64,000 nt of DNA from positions 124,001-188,000 of the forward strand of contig NZ_CP015418.1 in NCBI RefSeq assembly GCF_001633165.1, written 5' to 3'. The position numbers and the translations under genes are program-made. Every line of letters begins with the position of its first letter. The first letter of the stretch is position 1. This document shows positions 38,392 through 47,336 of the stretch, one piece after another. The notes under the pieces were generated by a model that saw nothing but the letters and a program-made list of their open reading frames with translations, searched no databases and was not told the origin of the DNA. The DNA is from Rhodovulum sulfidophilum DSM 1374. Lineage in GTDB: Bacteria > Pseudomonadota > Alphaproteobacteria > Rhodobacterales > Rhodobacteraceae.

Positions 38392-38802
38392 TCAATTGGT
38401 CAGGGCGCGCGGCGCGGTGCCATTGTCGAAAAACCCGTTGGCGGGCGCCGTGCCGGGCGCTGGCGCCCGCAGCGCCTGACCGCCGCCGCTGCGCCTGTCG
38501 CACTCACGGCTGCAAGCGGCGCTCCGGTCCCGGCTCCGATCCTGGCGCCAGCCGTCATCCCGGTAGCCGCCGCCCCGGCCGTGATGGTCGCCGCCCCGGC
38601 GAGACAGGTCGCGATGGCGGTCATGCCGACCGCTCTGCGGCAGGCAACCGCCCGACCCCGCCTGCTGGGCCATGATCCGGGACGGGCCGGAGCTGGTGGG
38701 GCCAGAGACGGTCGGGGCGGATCCGGCGGATTGCGCGACGGCCGCGCTGGAAAGCCCGAGGGCAAGGCAGGCGGCCAGAAGCGGAAGCGAAATGCGGGCC
38801 AT
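38392..38802 (-). CDS. Small secreted protein rich in Arg, His, Asp, Gly
   Basis: 136 residues with a clear signal peptide (ISLPLLAACLALGLSSAAVAQ) and a mature region dense in Arg, His and Asp (GRHDRHRDLSRRGGDHHGR...). ATG 38802 is preceded by AAGGAG. Divergent from and 149 bp from a two-component system whose sensor has a similar charged periplasmic loop. A possible metal- or polyanion-binding periplasmic protein; no family recognised. Confidence 0.62.
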   Translation of the reverse strand: MARISLPLLAACLALGLSSAAVAQSAGSAPTVSGPTSSGPSRIMAQQAGSGGCLPQSGRHDRHRDLSRRGGDHHGRGGGYRDDGWRQDRSRDRSAACSRECDRRSGGGQALRAPAPGTAPANGFFDNGTAPRALTN

Positions 38803-38950
38803 GTCGGTCTCCTTTTCGAAGGGTGGTATCGGTCGATGGCCCGGTTTTCGGCCTTGCGCCTGATCGTCACCTGACAGCGCGGCGAAAACCGCTTCAGCTT
38901 CCCGTCAGCCGGGGCACGCTATAAGTTCGAGCCAGGACAAGGACGAAGCG

Positions 38951-39610
38951 ATGCGCATCCTGCTGATCGAGGACGACGGCGTGCTGGGGGCGGCGGTGGC
39001 CGACCAGCTGCGCGCCGATGGCCATGGCGCCGACTGGGCGAAGCGGCTCGACGAGGCTGCCGACACGCTGGCGGTGGGTGCCTTCGATCTGGTGCTGCTC
39101 GACCTGATGCTGCCCGACGGGCGCGGCATTCCCTTCCTGAGGGCGATGCGGGCGCGGGGCGACGCGACCCCGGTCATCATACTGACCGCGCTCGATCAGG
39201 TCTCGGACCGGATCGAGGGGCTGAATGCGGGCGCCGACGACTATATGGTGAAACCCTTCGATCTCGACGAGCTGTCGGCCCGGATCGGATCGGTGGCGCG
39301 GCGCTATTCGGGCAACCCGAACCCGCTGATCCATCTGGGACCGCTGGAAATCGACCTTGCCGCCAAGGCGGTGCGGCGCGACGGGCGGCCTGTGACGCTG
39401 ACCCATCGCGAATGGGCGCTGTTCGAGGCCTTCGTGCAGGCGCCGGGGCGGCTGCTGTCCAAGGCGCAGCTCGAGGAACGGCTCTATTCCTTCGATGACA
39501 GCATCGAGAGCAACACCATCGAGGTCCATGTCAGCCGTCTGCGCAAGAAGCTGGGCCGCAGCGTGATCGACACCGAACGCGGGCTCGGCTACCGGCTGGG
39601 CAGCCCGTGA
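38951..39610 (+). CDS. OmpR-family response regulator
   Basis: 219 residues: receiver domain with phospho-acceptor D51 (LVLLDLMLPDGRG) and K in the KPF motif (YMVKPFDL), then a winged helix (YSFDDSIESNTIEVHVSRLRKK split into ESNTIEVHVSRLR). The stop overlaps the GTG start of the kinase gene. Resembles PmrA/QseB-type regulators. Confidence 0.93.
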   Translation: MRILLIEDDGVLGAAVADQLRADGHGADWAKRLDEAADTLAVGAFDLVLLDLMLPDGRGIPFLRAMRARGDATPVIILTALDQVSDRIEGLNAGADDYMVKPFDLDELSARIGSVARRYSGNPNPLIHLGPLEIDLAAKAVRRDGRPVTLTHREWALFEAFVQAPGRLLSKAQLEERLYSFDDSIESNTIEVHVSRLRKKLGRSVIDTERGLGYRLGSP

Positions 39611-40971
39611 GGGCGCCGCGCTCGCTGCAGGGGCGGCTGGCGCTGGCCGTGGGGCTGGCGGTGACCGTGCTCTGGATCGCCGCGGCAGGCGCGACGCTGC
39701 GCGAACTGCGCCACGAGATGGACGAGGTCTTCGACAGCGCGCTCCGCGACGCCGCCCACCGGCTGCTGCCGCTGGCGGTGCGCGCCCATGAGGGCCGGCA
39801 CCGCGACGACGACCGGCATGACGGCCGCCGTATCCGGCATGCGCGCGACTGGTCCGAACGCATCCGCCAGTTCGACGGCGAGGTCGAGGATCTGAGCTAT
39901 GTGGTGCGCGACCGCGACGGCACGGTTCTGCTGATCTCGGACGATGCCGATCCGGAGGATTTTCCGGCCTTCCGCAAGAAAGGTTTCCGCCGGACCGCGA
40001 CCCACCGGCTCTATTACGACCGGGCGCGCGACGAGGATGTGACCATCGCCGTGGCCGAGCCGCTGTCGCACCGGGCCGAGGTCGCGCGCGAGATCGCCGC
40101 CAATCTGGCGCTGCCGCTGGTGGTGGTGATCCCGCTCAGCCTGCTGGCCATCGTGATCGCGGTCGGCACCAGCCTGCGGCCGGTACGGGCATTGCGCCAG
40201 TCGCTGGCCGAACGCGGCGCGCGCAATCTCTCGGCGCTTGGCGAGGGCGCGCTGCCGACCGAGCTGCGCCCGATTGTCGGCAGCATCAACGACCTGCTAA
40301 CCCGGCTGCGCGCCGCCTTCGAGGCCGAACGCAGCTTTGCCGCCAATGCCGCGCATGAGCTGCGCACCCCGGTCGCGGGCGCCATCGCCCAGGCCCAGCG
40401 CCTGCGCGCCGAAACCACCGACAGCGCCGCCGCCGCCCGCGCAAGCGAGATCGAGGCGACGCTGAAGCGGCTGAACAGCCTGTCGGAAAAGCTGATGCAG
40501 CTGGCCCGGGCCGAGGGTGCGCGGCTGACGGCGACCGAGCCCTCGGACCTGCGGCCGGTGCTGGAAATCGTGGCCGGTGATCTCGAACGGCTGGGCCGGG
40601 GCGGACGCATCGCGCTGTCGCTGCCCGAGGGGCCGGTCCTGTCCGATCTCGACCCCGATGCCTTCGGCATCCTCTGCCGCAACCTGATCGAGAACGCGCT
40701 GAAACATGGCAGGGGCACCGTCGATGTCACGCTGGACGCCCGGGGCGTGCTGTCGGTCGCCAATGGCGGCGATCCGGTCCCGGCCGCGGACCTCGCCCGG
40801 CTGACGGCGCGCTTTGCCCGGTCGAATGGCGGCACCGAGGGGGCCGGGCTGGGGCTGGCCATCGTGCGCACCATCGCCGAGCGGAGTTCCAGCCGGATCG
40901 AGCTGGTCTCGCCGCGCCCGGGCCGGAGCGACGGGTTCGAGGCACGCTTTACCCTGCCCGGGTCGCGCTAG
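39607..40971 (+). CDS. Sensor histidine kinase
   Basis: 454 residues from a GTG overlapping the regulator stop. Two membrane helices (about 12-30 and 170-192) enclose a periplasmic loop containing a strikingly charged stretch GRHRDDDRHDGRRIRH (about residues 63-78). HAMP-like segment, then H-box with phospho-acceptor H250 (AAHELRTPVAGAIA) and an ATP-binding region (NLIENALKHG, GAGLGLAIVRTIA). The G1/G2 pattern fits a PmrB-like kinase. Ligand unknown. Confidence 0.9.
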   Translation: MRAPRSLQGRLALAVGLAVTVLWIAAAGATLRELRHEMDEVFDSALRDAAHRLLPLAVRAHEGRHRDDDRHDGRRIRHARDWSERIRQFDGEVEDLSYVVRDRDGTVLLISDDADPEDFPAFRKKGFRRTATHRLYYDRARDEDVTIAVAEPLSHRAEVAREIAANLALPLVVVIPLSLLAIVIAVGTSLRPVRALRQSLAERGARNLSALGEGALPTELRPIVGSINDLLTRLRAAFEAERSFAANAAHELRTPVAGAIAQAQRLRAETTDSAAAARASEIEATLKRLNSLSEKLMQLARAEGARLTATEPSDLRPVLEIVAGDLERLGRGGRIALSLPEGPVLSDLDPDAFGILCRNLIENALKHGRGTVDVTLDARGVLSVANGGDPVPAADLARLTARFARSNGGTEGAGLGLAIVRTIAERSSSRIELVSPRPGRSDGFEARFTLPGSR

Positions 40972-41016
40972 CTTCGGGACCGCAGCGGCGGCCGGGTCAG
41001 TCAGGCTTTGGGTCAG

Positions 41017-42270
41017 TCAGGCATCGGCGGTGGCGAGGGCCAGCCCGTCGACCACCGCGGTGAAAGCCTCCGAGCGGCGGATCGCGGCGGCAGGACAGAC
41101 CGCACGGGCCTCGGTCTCGACCAGCCCCATCAGGCTCGAGCCGCCGACCAGCACCACCGCGCCGATCCGGTCGGGACCGGCCTGGGCCAGCATCAAGGTC
41201 TCGTAGATCGCCATCCGCAGCGCCTCGCGATAGGGCGCAAGCGCCGCGTTCAGCGAGCCCGCGGTGATCGGCGCCCCGAGGCCGGGCCCGATCTGCCCCA
41301 TCTCGATCCGGGCACGCGCCCCACCGCCATTGGCGGCGATCTTGCCCGCCTCGACCGCGAAGGCCAGTTCATGCCCGAGCCGCGCGCCGATCACATGGCC
41401 GAGCCGTTCCATCGCCGCCCGGTCGACCGCGTGGCGTTCCATGTCGGCCACCGCCCGCTCGGTCTCGCGGGTGTAGAGGAAGGGGATCATCGCCCAGGTC
41501 GAAAGATCGACATAGAGCGCCTTCGGCACCGGCAGCAGCCCCTCGCCGAAGCTCCGGCGCAGCTCGCCGCCAAGCCCCAGCAGAGGCATCGCATGGGCCA
41601 TCGAGACCGCATGGTCGAAATCGGTGCCGCCAAGCCGGATACCATGGCTTGCCAGGATCTCGATGCCGCCGGGCGCCGCGCGGAAGACCGAGAAATCCGA
41701 GGTGCCGCCGCCGATATCGACGATCAGACCCAGCTCGTCCGACCGGGCATCGGCGCGGGCGGCCAGCGCCGCGGCCTCGGGCTCGAAGCGGAAGCCCACC
41801 TCGCGAAAGCCCGCCGCCTCGTAACAGCCGCGCAGATCGGCCTCGGCGGCGGCATCGCGGGCCGGATCGGCGCTGTGGAAATGCACCGGGCGCCCCGACA
41901 GGACGCGATCGAAACGGGTGCCCGCATCGGCCTCGGCCCGGGCCTTCAGCTCGGCCAGAAAGCCGGTGACGATCTCGGCCAGCGTCCGCCGCCTGCCGCC
42001 GATCGGGCGCGCCTCATGAAAGAGCGCGGTGCCCAGCACGCTTTTCAGCGCCCGCATGTAGCGCCCCTCCTCGCCCGCGATCAGCGCCTCGGCCGCGGCC
42101 GAGCCGATCCGGAGCGGCGCCCCCCGCTCGTCGGGAAAGAACACGGCGGTGGGCAGGGTCTGGGCGCCGGGCTCGATGGCCAGCCTGCGCACCTGTCCCC
42201 CGTCCAGCACCGCCGCGGCCGAATTGGAGGTTCCGAAATCGACGGCAAGCATGGCGGAGGGGCTGGACAT
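41017..42270 (-). CDS. Hsp70 family protein (YegD-like)
   Basis: 417 residues, an actin-fold ATPase domain only: phosphate 1 (AVDFGTSNSAAAV), phosphate 2 (LIVDIGGGTSDFSVF) and adenosine motif (GAVVLVGGSSLMGLV). No substrate-binding domain, as in YegD proteins. Divergent from the dual-protease gene with 167 bp between start codons. Function of YegD proteins is poorly known; a chaperone-like or regulatory role with the protease is a guess from context. Confidence 0.85.
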   Translation of the reverse strand: MSSPSAMLAVDFGTSNSAAAVLDGGQVRRLAIEPGAQTLPTAVFFPDERGAPLRIGSAAAEALIAGEEGRYMRALKSVLGTALFHEARPIGGRRRTLAEIVTGFLAELKARAEADAGTRFDRVLSGRPVHFHSADPARDAAAEADLRGCYEAAGFREVGFRFEPEAAALAARADARSDELGLIVDIGGGTSDFSVFRAAPGGIEILASHGIRLGGTDFDHAVSMAHAMPLLGLGGELRRSFGEGLLPVPKALYVDLSTWAMIPFLYTRETERAVADMERHAVDRAAMERLGHVIGARLGHELAFAVEAGKIAANGGGARARIEMGQIGPGLGAPITAGSLNAALAPYREALRMAIYETLMLAQAGPDRIGAVVLVGGSSLMGLVETEARAVCPAAAIRRSEAFTAVVDGLALATADA

Positions 42271-42437
42271 GGCGGGGATCCTTCCTGGGGCGAAGCCCGG
42301 CGCGGTATCAAAAGCCGCGCCGCCCCGCAAGGGGACACGCTTCCGCCCGGCAGCAAAGCTTGGTTTTCGGACCGTCCTCAGGCAGAGTTTAACAGGAAGG
42401 CATTTTTCGGGAGAATTTTTCCAGCGAGGCGTTTTTC

Positions 42438-45209
42438 ATGTCATTGGACCTGCTTGTCGCGGCCGCTTCCATTGCCGCCGCCGAACCAGACCCCGGCCTG
42501 CCGCCGGATCGCCTGAGACTGACCCTCGAATACCGGTCCCCGCCCGATTGCACGGTCGAGCGCGGGCGCATGGCCAAGCTTCTGAAGGGCGAGCGCTTCA
42601 GCCTCGAGCCGCTCGACGATCTGCTGCCCTGCTTCCTGGTCCTGCAATTTCCCGGTGTCCGGCGACGGATGGCGCCCGAGAGCCTGTTCGCGGCGGCCGG
42701 TGCGCTGGCCGAGGAGATGGGGCTGGTCTCGGCGGTGCCAGATATAGGCGCAAGCTTCGTCGTCGCCCCCGACGCCCCCGACGCCTCCGGGCGCAGCGAA
42801 AGCGTGGCCGATGCCTTTCTGGACCTGACCTGCCTGGTCGCGCCCGACGAGACGCTGGCCGATGACTGGGCGATCGACGCCATCAACGTCAAACCGGTCT
42901 GGGCGCGCGGCATCACCGGGCGGGGCGTGCTGGTGGCCCAGCCCGATACCGGCGTGGCGGATCATCCCGAACTGGCGGGCATGCTCGATCTCGGCCAGGC
43001 CTGGAACACGCTGACGGCCACGGCCGACCCGACCGACCCGCTTTCGGCCGACATGAGCAGCCCGGGCCATGGCACCGCGACCTCCTCGACCCTGGCCAGC
43101 CGGGCGCCGGGCCGGGTGTTCGGCGCCGCCCCGGGGGCCGAGGTGGTGCCGATCCGCTGCATCGACGCGGTGGTGCTGAGGCTCGATCCGACCCCGGTCG
43201 CGCGGGCGATCCTGCATGCGGTGCATATCGGCGCCGACGTGATCTCGATGTCGCTGGGCGGGGTGCTTTATTCGCGGGCGATGGCGGCGGCGCTGGAACG
43301 CGCGGCCGCGGCCGGGATCGTGATCGTCTCGGCGGCGGGCAATTGCCTGCAGCCGATCACGGTCTATCCGGCCCGCGACCCGAACGCGGTCGGGATGGCC
43401 GGAACCAACCATCTGGACCAGCCCTGGAAGGGCACCAGTCGCGGCAGCCGGATCGCCGCCGCCGCCCCGGCCGAGAATGTGCGGGTCGCGCGGCGCCGGC
43501 CCGACGACCAGGGCCAGGGCACGACCGGGCCCAGCCAGGGCACGTCTTTCGCCGCGGCGCTGACCGCAGGGGTCGCGGCGCTCTGGATCGAGCATCATGG
43601 CCGCCAGCATCTGCGCGACGAGGCGGCGCGGATCGGCATCACCGTCAACGACCTGTTCCGCACCGCGCTGAAAGCCTCGGCGCGGCGGCCCGCGGACTGG
43701 CCATCGGGCATGGGAGCGGGCATCGTCGATGCCGATGCGCTGTTGCGGCTCGAGCTGTCGCGCATCCAGCCGCTGTCGGCCCCCGAAAGCGCCGCACCGC
43801 CACCGGAAGACGCGATCCTTGCCGCGCTTGACGAAAGCTATGAGCAGATCGAGACCGGCGCGGACGACTGGCCCCGGATCGGGGCCGAGGTGATCTATCT
43901 GCTGGGCGATGCCTGGCTGCGCGAGAACCGCGCCGCCGGGGTGCCGGTCGAGACCACCGCCTGCCCGCGCCCGAGCCCGGGGCTGGTCCGCGCGATGCCC
44001 GAGCCGGTGATGCGCGGCCTGGCGGCGCGGCGGGATGCGGGCGCCTTCACCCCGCCGCTGATCTCGGCCACGGGCCCCTCGGCGCAATATGCCAGGCTGC
44101 TGGCGGCGGGCCAGCCCGGCACCGCGGAATCGAGCGCGAAGCTCAGCGAACCCGAGGCGCGGGCGCGGCTTTCCGGCGAGGGCGCCGGACGGCTGATGGC
44201 CAAGACCCGCACCTGTTTCGACCGGCTTCAGGCTTGCGGGCTCGGCGATCGCAACGCCCAGGCCCGGGTACTGGAGGGCGCCGAGGGCGTAATCCGCATG
44301 GCCGCCGAGGACCGGCTGCACCAGCTCGACCTGCCCGGCCGGATCGCGCTCGAGGCGCTGGTCCGGATCCAGGACCGTCCGGCCTTTCGGGTCACGGGCG
44401 ACAGCGTCGATATCGACGATCCGCTGGCAGGCGACTGGGCGCCTTTTCTCGGGCTGGTGGCCAATTTGCCGGACTGGACCCGCTCGGTCGGCCGGATCGA
44501 CCTCGACGGTATCCATATCGGCAGCGGCTTCCTGATCGGGGGCGGCCAGGTGATGACCAACCGCCATGTGCTGGAGGCCTGTGCCGACGAGCTGACGGGG
44601 CCGGGCGGGACGCTCTGGCGGTTCGGCCGCGGCGCCGTCACCATCGACTTTTCCGAGACCGCCGATGGCAGCCAGTGCCATGCGCTGACCGGCGTGGTCA
44701 TGGCCGGGCCCGACCCGATCGGCGGCGTCGAGCGGCTCGGCCATCTCGACATGGCGCTCCTGAGCCTCGATGCGGCCGCGCCCGGCCTGCCGCGCGCGCT
44801 GCCCTTGGCCCGGCAGCTTGACGATGCGGCCGAGATGGTGGTGATCGGCTACCCGGCCCGGCCCGGGACATCGGCCTTTGTCGATCCGGCGACCGGGGCG
44901 ATCAGCCGCGAAATCGGCACCCGGCTGCGCGAGATCTTCGGCACCGATTACGGCCGCAAATACGTGGCGCCGGGCCACGTCATGCAGGGGCCGGGCCGGC
45001 TTCCGGGCGACAGCGAAGGCTGGGCCGCCAGCCATGACTGCACCACGCTCGGCGGCAATTCCGGCTCGGTCCTGGTGCAGTTCACCGCGACGCCCGCGGT
45101 GGCGGGGCTGCATTTCAGCGGCGCGCCGCTGACCGCCAACAAGGCCCATGCGCTGGGCCAGGTCGACCGGAGCCGGTTCGGGCCGATCCCCGGGGCGACC
45201 TGGCTTTAG
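42438..45209 (+). CDS. Fused subtilisin-like (S8) and trypsin-like (S1) serine protease
   Basis: 923 residues, two complete protease domains in one chain. Residues about 160-430: S8 subtilase with Asp170 (QPDTGVADHPEL), His211 (SPGHGTATS), oxyanion Asn302 (SAAGNC) and Ser370 (SQGTSFAAAL). Residues about 680-905: trypsin-like fold with His710 (NRHVLEAC), Asp771 (HLDMALLSL) and Ser875 (LGGNSGSVL). All six catalytic residues are present. No signal peptide or membrane segment is seen, so it is probably cytoplasmic. The N-terminal 130 residues and the region 480-680 are unassigned. GCGAGG lies eight bases before the ATG. Confidence 0.88.
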   Translation: MSLDLLVAAASIAAAEPDPGLPPDRLRLTLEYRSPPDCTVERGRMAKLLKGERFSLEPLDDLLPCFLVLQFPGVRRRMAPESLFAAAGALAEEMGLVSAVPDIGASFVVAPDAPDASGRSESVADAFLDLTCLVAPDETLADDWAIDAINVKPVWARGITGRGVLVAQPDTGVADHPELAGMLDLGQAWNTLTATADPTDPLSADMSSPGHGTATSSTLASRAPGRVFGAAPGAEVVPIRCIDAVVLRLDPTPVARAILHAVHIGADVISMSLGGVLYSRAMAAALERAAAAGIVIVSAAGNCLQPITVYPARDPNAVGMAGTNHLDQPWKGTSRGSRIAAAAPAENVRVARRRPDDQGQGTTGPSQGTSFAAALTAGVAALWIEHHGRQHLRDEAARIGITVNDLFRTALKASARRPADWPSGMGAGIVDADALLRLELSRIQPLSAPESAAPPPEDAILAALDESYEQIETGADDWPRIGAEVIYLLGDAWLRENRAAGVPVETTACPRPSPGLVRAMPEPVMRGLAARRDAGAFTPPLISATGPSAQYARLLAAGQPGTAESSAKLSEPEARARLSGEGAGRLMAKTRTCFDRLQACGLGDRNAQARVLEGAEGVIRMAAEDRLHQLDLPGRIALEALVRIQDRPAFRVTGDSVDIDDPLAGDWAPFLGLVANLPDWTRSVGRIDLDGIHIGSGFLIGGGQVMTNRHVLEACADELTGPGGTLWRFGRGAVTIDFSETADGSQCHALTGVVMAGPDPIGGVERLGHLDMALLSLDAAAPGLPRALPLARQLDDAAEMVVIGYPARPGTSAFVDPATGAISREIGTRLREIFGTDYGRKYVAPGHVMQGPGRLPGDSEGWAASHDCTTLGGNSGSVLVQFTATPAVAGLHFSGAPLTANKAHALGQVDRSRFGPIPGATWL

Positions 45210-45553
45210 CGCGCGAGGCCCGGGGCAATCGCGCAACTTGCCCGCGGCCCCGGGGCTCGCGCGACGTCTTCGAGACGGCCCCCGACGCAGTCGGCGCGCG
45301 CCATGCAGGTGACCGACACCGGGAACCGGCTCGACCCGTTGCCCGCCGGGGCCCAGCGCGACCGGAGGGACCTCGCCGCCGCGATACCGCAGAGCGATGG
45401 CGATGGCTAACCGGGCGCGGCCCTGTTCCGGACGGTCGCCGGTCTTGCCGCCGGGATCAGCGACGAGACCCGCCCCGAGAGGCACAGCATCAGGGGGCGT
45501 TTCGACGAGATGGACCGGTGCAGGGCATGAAACGGCGGGACAAACGTCCGGGC
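45210..45553. terminator. Gap with hairpin 45209-45262 after protease gene
   Basis: GCGCGAGGCCCGGGGC pairs almost perfectly with GGCCCCGGGGCTCGCGC over a 20-base loop just behind the protease stop. The rest of the 344 bp shows no supported gene. Confidence 0.5.
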
Positions 45554-46213
45554 CTAGATCGGCTCGATCAGCTCGGGGCCGTCGGCGCGAGTCGAATTGA
45601 CCGCCGTTCCGACACGGTGCAGCTGCACTACCCCCTCATCGGCCGGGCGCATCAGCAGTGCCGCGCCATGCCCCGCCTCGCCAAGCCAAAGCGGCCAGTC
45701 GGCGGGCTCCAGGATCACCGGCATCCGGGTATGGATCTCTGCCATCCGCGCATTGGCCCCGGTGGTGACGATGGCGCAGGTCGTCAGGCTGTGGCCGTCG
45801 CGTTCCCAGTCCTGCCAGATCGCGGCGAAGGCCAGGGGCGCGCCGTCGCTGCGGGATATGTACCAGGGCAGCCGCGCGCCCTGCGGACCCCTCTGCCATT
45901 CGTAGAAGCCCGAGGCCGGGATCAGGCAGCGCCGCTGGCGCGCGGCGGCGGCGAAGGCGGGTTTGTGCGCCAGCGTATCTGCCCGGGCATTGATCAGAAG
46001 CGGCCCGTCACTCGGGGTCTTGTACCAATGCGGCAGGAAGCCCCAGCGCATCGGACGCAGCCGGCGCAGCCCTCCGGCCGAGGTCACGGCCGCCACCATG
46101 TCGGTCGGACAGATGTTGAAGTCGGGGCCGCCCGGCAGATCATTGCCGGGCACCGCTTCGAAAGGCTCGGCCATCGCCTCTGCCGGCATCGTGATCGCGA
46201 ACCGTCCGCACAT
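45554..46213 (-). CDS. SOS response-associated peptidase (SRAP/YedK)
   Basis: 219 residues starting MCGRFAITM: the invariant Cys2 that forms a thiazolidine crosslink to abasic sites in ssDNA, plus N (LLINARADT), E (SGFYEWQR) and H (AEIHTRMPV) active-site residues. Protects abasic sites. Start at the second in-frame ATG because Cys must follow Met after cleavage; the longer frame has no ribosome binding site. Opposite orientation to the protease. Confidence 0.93.
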   Translation of the reverse strand: MCGRFAITMPAEAMAEPFEAVPGNDLPGGPDFNICPTDMVAAVTSAGGLRRLRPMRWGFLPHWYKTPSDGPLLINARADTLAHKPAFAAAARQRRCLIPASGFYEWQRGPQGARLPWYISRSDGAPLAFAAIWQDWERDGHSLTTCAIVTTGANARMAEIHTRMPVILEPADWPLWLGEAGHGAALLMRPADEGVVQLHRVGTAVNSTRADGPELIEPI

Positions 46214-46361
46214 GCGCCATGGAAGGCGCGGTAGGCGCAGGCTGTCAACAGCCGCGCGCTGGGCGCAACCCAGCCGACCGCGTCGGTGCCCCCCCTTGCC
46301 CTTGCAAAGCACCGGGGGCTAGATGGGCGCGACCGTTTTTCCTGTCCCAAAAGGCTTTGCC

Positions 46362-47333
46362 ATGACCAAGAACCCCCCTGTCGATTTCAACGACCGGATG
46401 CTCTCTCTCGGGCTTGCCCGGGTGTCGGAAGCCGCCGCCATGGCCTCGGCCAAACTGATCGGCCATGGCGACGAGAAGGCCGCCGACCAGGCGGCAGTGG
46501 ACGCGATGCGGCGGCGGCTGAACGAACTCGACATCAAGGGCGTCGTGGTCATCGGCGAGGGCGAGCGCGACGAGGCACCGATGCTGTTCATCGGCGAGGA
46601 GGTCGGCTCGGGCGAGGGCCCGGCGGTCGACATCGCGCTCGATCCGCTGGAAGGCACCACGCTGACCGCCAAGGACATGCCGAACGCGCTGGCCGTGGTC
46701 GCGATGGGCCCGCGCGGCACCATGCTGCACGCCCCCGATGTCTACATGGAAAAGCTGGCGATCGGGCCGGGCTATCCCGAGAATCTGGTCACGCTGGACA
46801 TGTCGCCCACGGAACGGGTCAGGGTTCTGGCCGAAGCCAAGGGCGGCGGCGCCGACGACATCACCGTCTGCATCCTCGAGCGGCCGCGCCATGAAGACCT
46901 GATCGACGAGGTCCGCGCGACCGGCGCCGCGATCCGGCTGATCACCGATGGCGACGTCGCGGGCATCATGCATTGCGCCGATCGCGGCCGCACCGGCATC
47001 GACATGTACATGGGCTCGGGCGGCGCCCCCGAAGGCGTTCTGGCCGCCGCCGCGCTGAAATGCATGGGCGGGCAGATGTGGGGCAAGCTCCTGTTCCGCA
47101 ACGACGACGAGCGCGGCCGCGCGGCCAAGGCCGGGATCACCGATCTGGACCGGGTCTATGCCCGCGACGACCTGGTTCGGGCCGACGTGATCTTCGCCGC
47201 GACCGGGGTGACCGACGGCTCGCTTCTGCCGGGGATCAAGCGCGAGGTGGGCTACCTGACCTCGGAAACGCTTCTGATGCGCTCGAAGACCGGGTCGGTG
47301 CGGCGGATGTTCTACCGCAACCCCACCAAGTAA
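46362..47333 (+). CDS. glpX: Class II fructose-1,6-bisphosphatase
   Basis: 323 residues, GlpX family: GEGERDEAPMLFIGEEVG, DPLEGTTLTAKDMPNA, and MYMGSGGAPEGVLAAAALKCMGG (segments of conserved motifs). Produces fructose 6-phosphate in gluconeogenesis and, with cbbLS, in the Calvin cycle. ATG at 46362 preceded by AAAAGG. Directly followed by recJ (four-base gap). Confidence 0.95.
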   Translation: MTKNPPVDFNDRMLSLGLARVSEAAAMASAKLIGHGDEKAADQAAVDAMRRRLNELDIKGVVVIGEGERDEAPMLFIGEEVGSGEGPAVDIALDPLEGTTLTAKDMPNALAVVAMGPRGTMLHAPDVYMEKLAIGPGYPENLVTLDMSPTERVRVLAEAKGGGADDITVCILERPRHEDLIDEVRATGAAIRLITDGDVAGIMHCADRGRTGIDMYMGSGGAPEGVLAAAALKCMGGQMWGKLLFRNDDERGRAAKAGITDLDRVYARDDLVRADVIFAATGVTDGSLLPGIKREVGYLTSETLLMRSKTGSVRRMFYRNPTK

Positions 47334-47336
47334 GGC

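Noticed and set aside
40994..41022. Direct repeat GGGTCAGTCAGGC between kinase and Hsp70 gene
   Set aside because: Two 13-bp copies near a stop codon; too short and without context to support a function.
42441..45485. 1014-codon minus-strand open frame
   Set aside because: Antisense to the dual-protease gene, low-complexity and without motifs; the protease has six intact catalytic residues.
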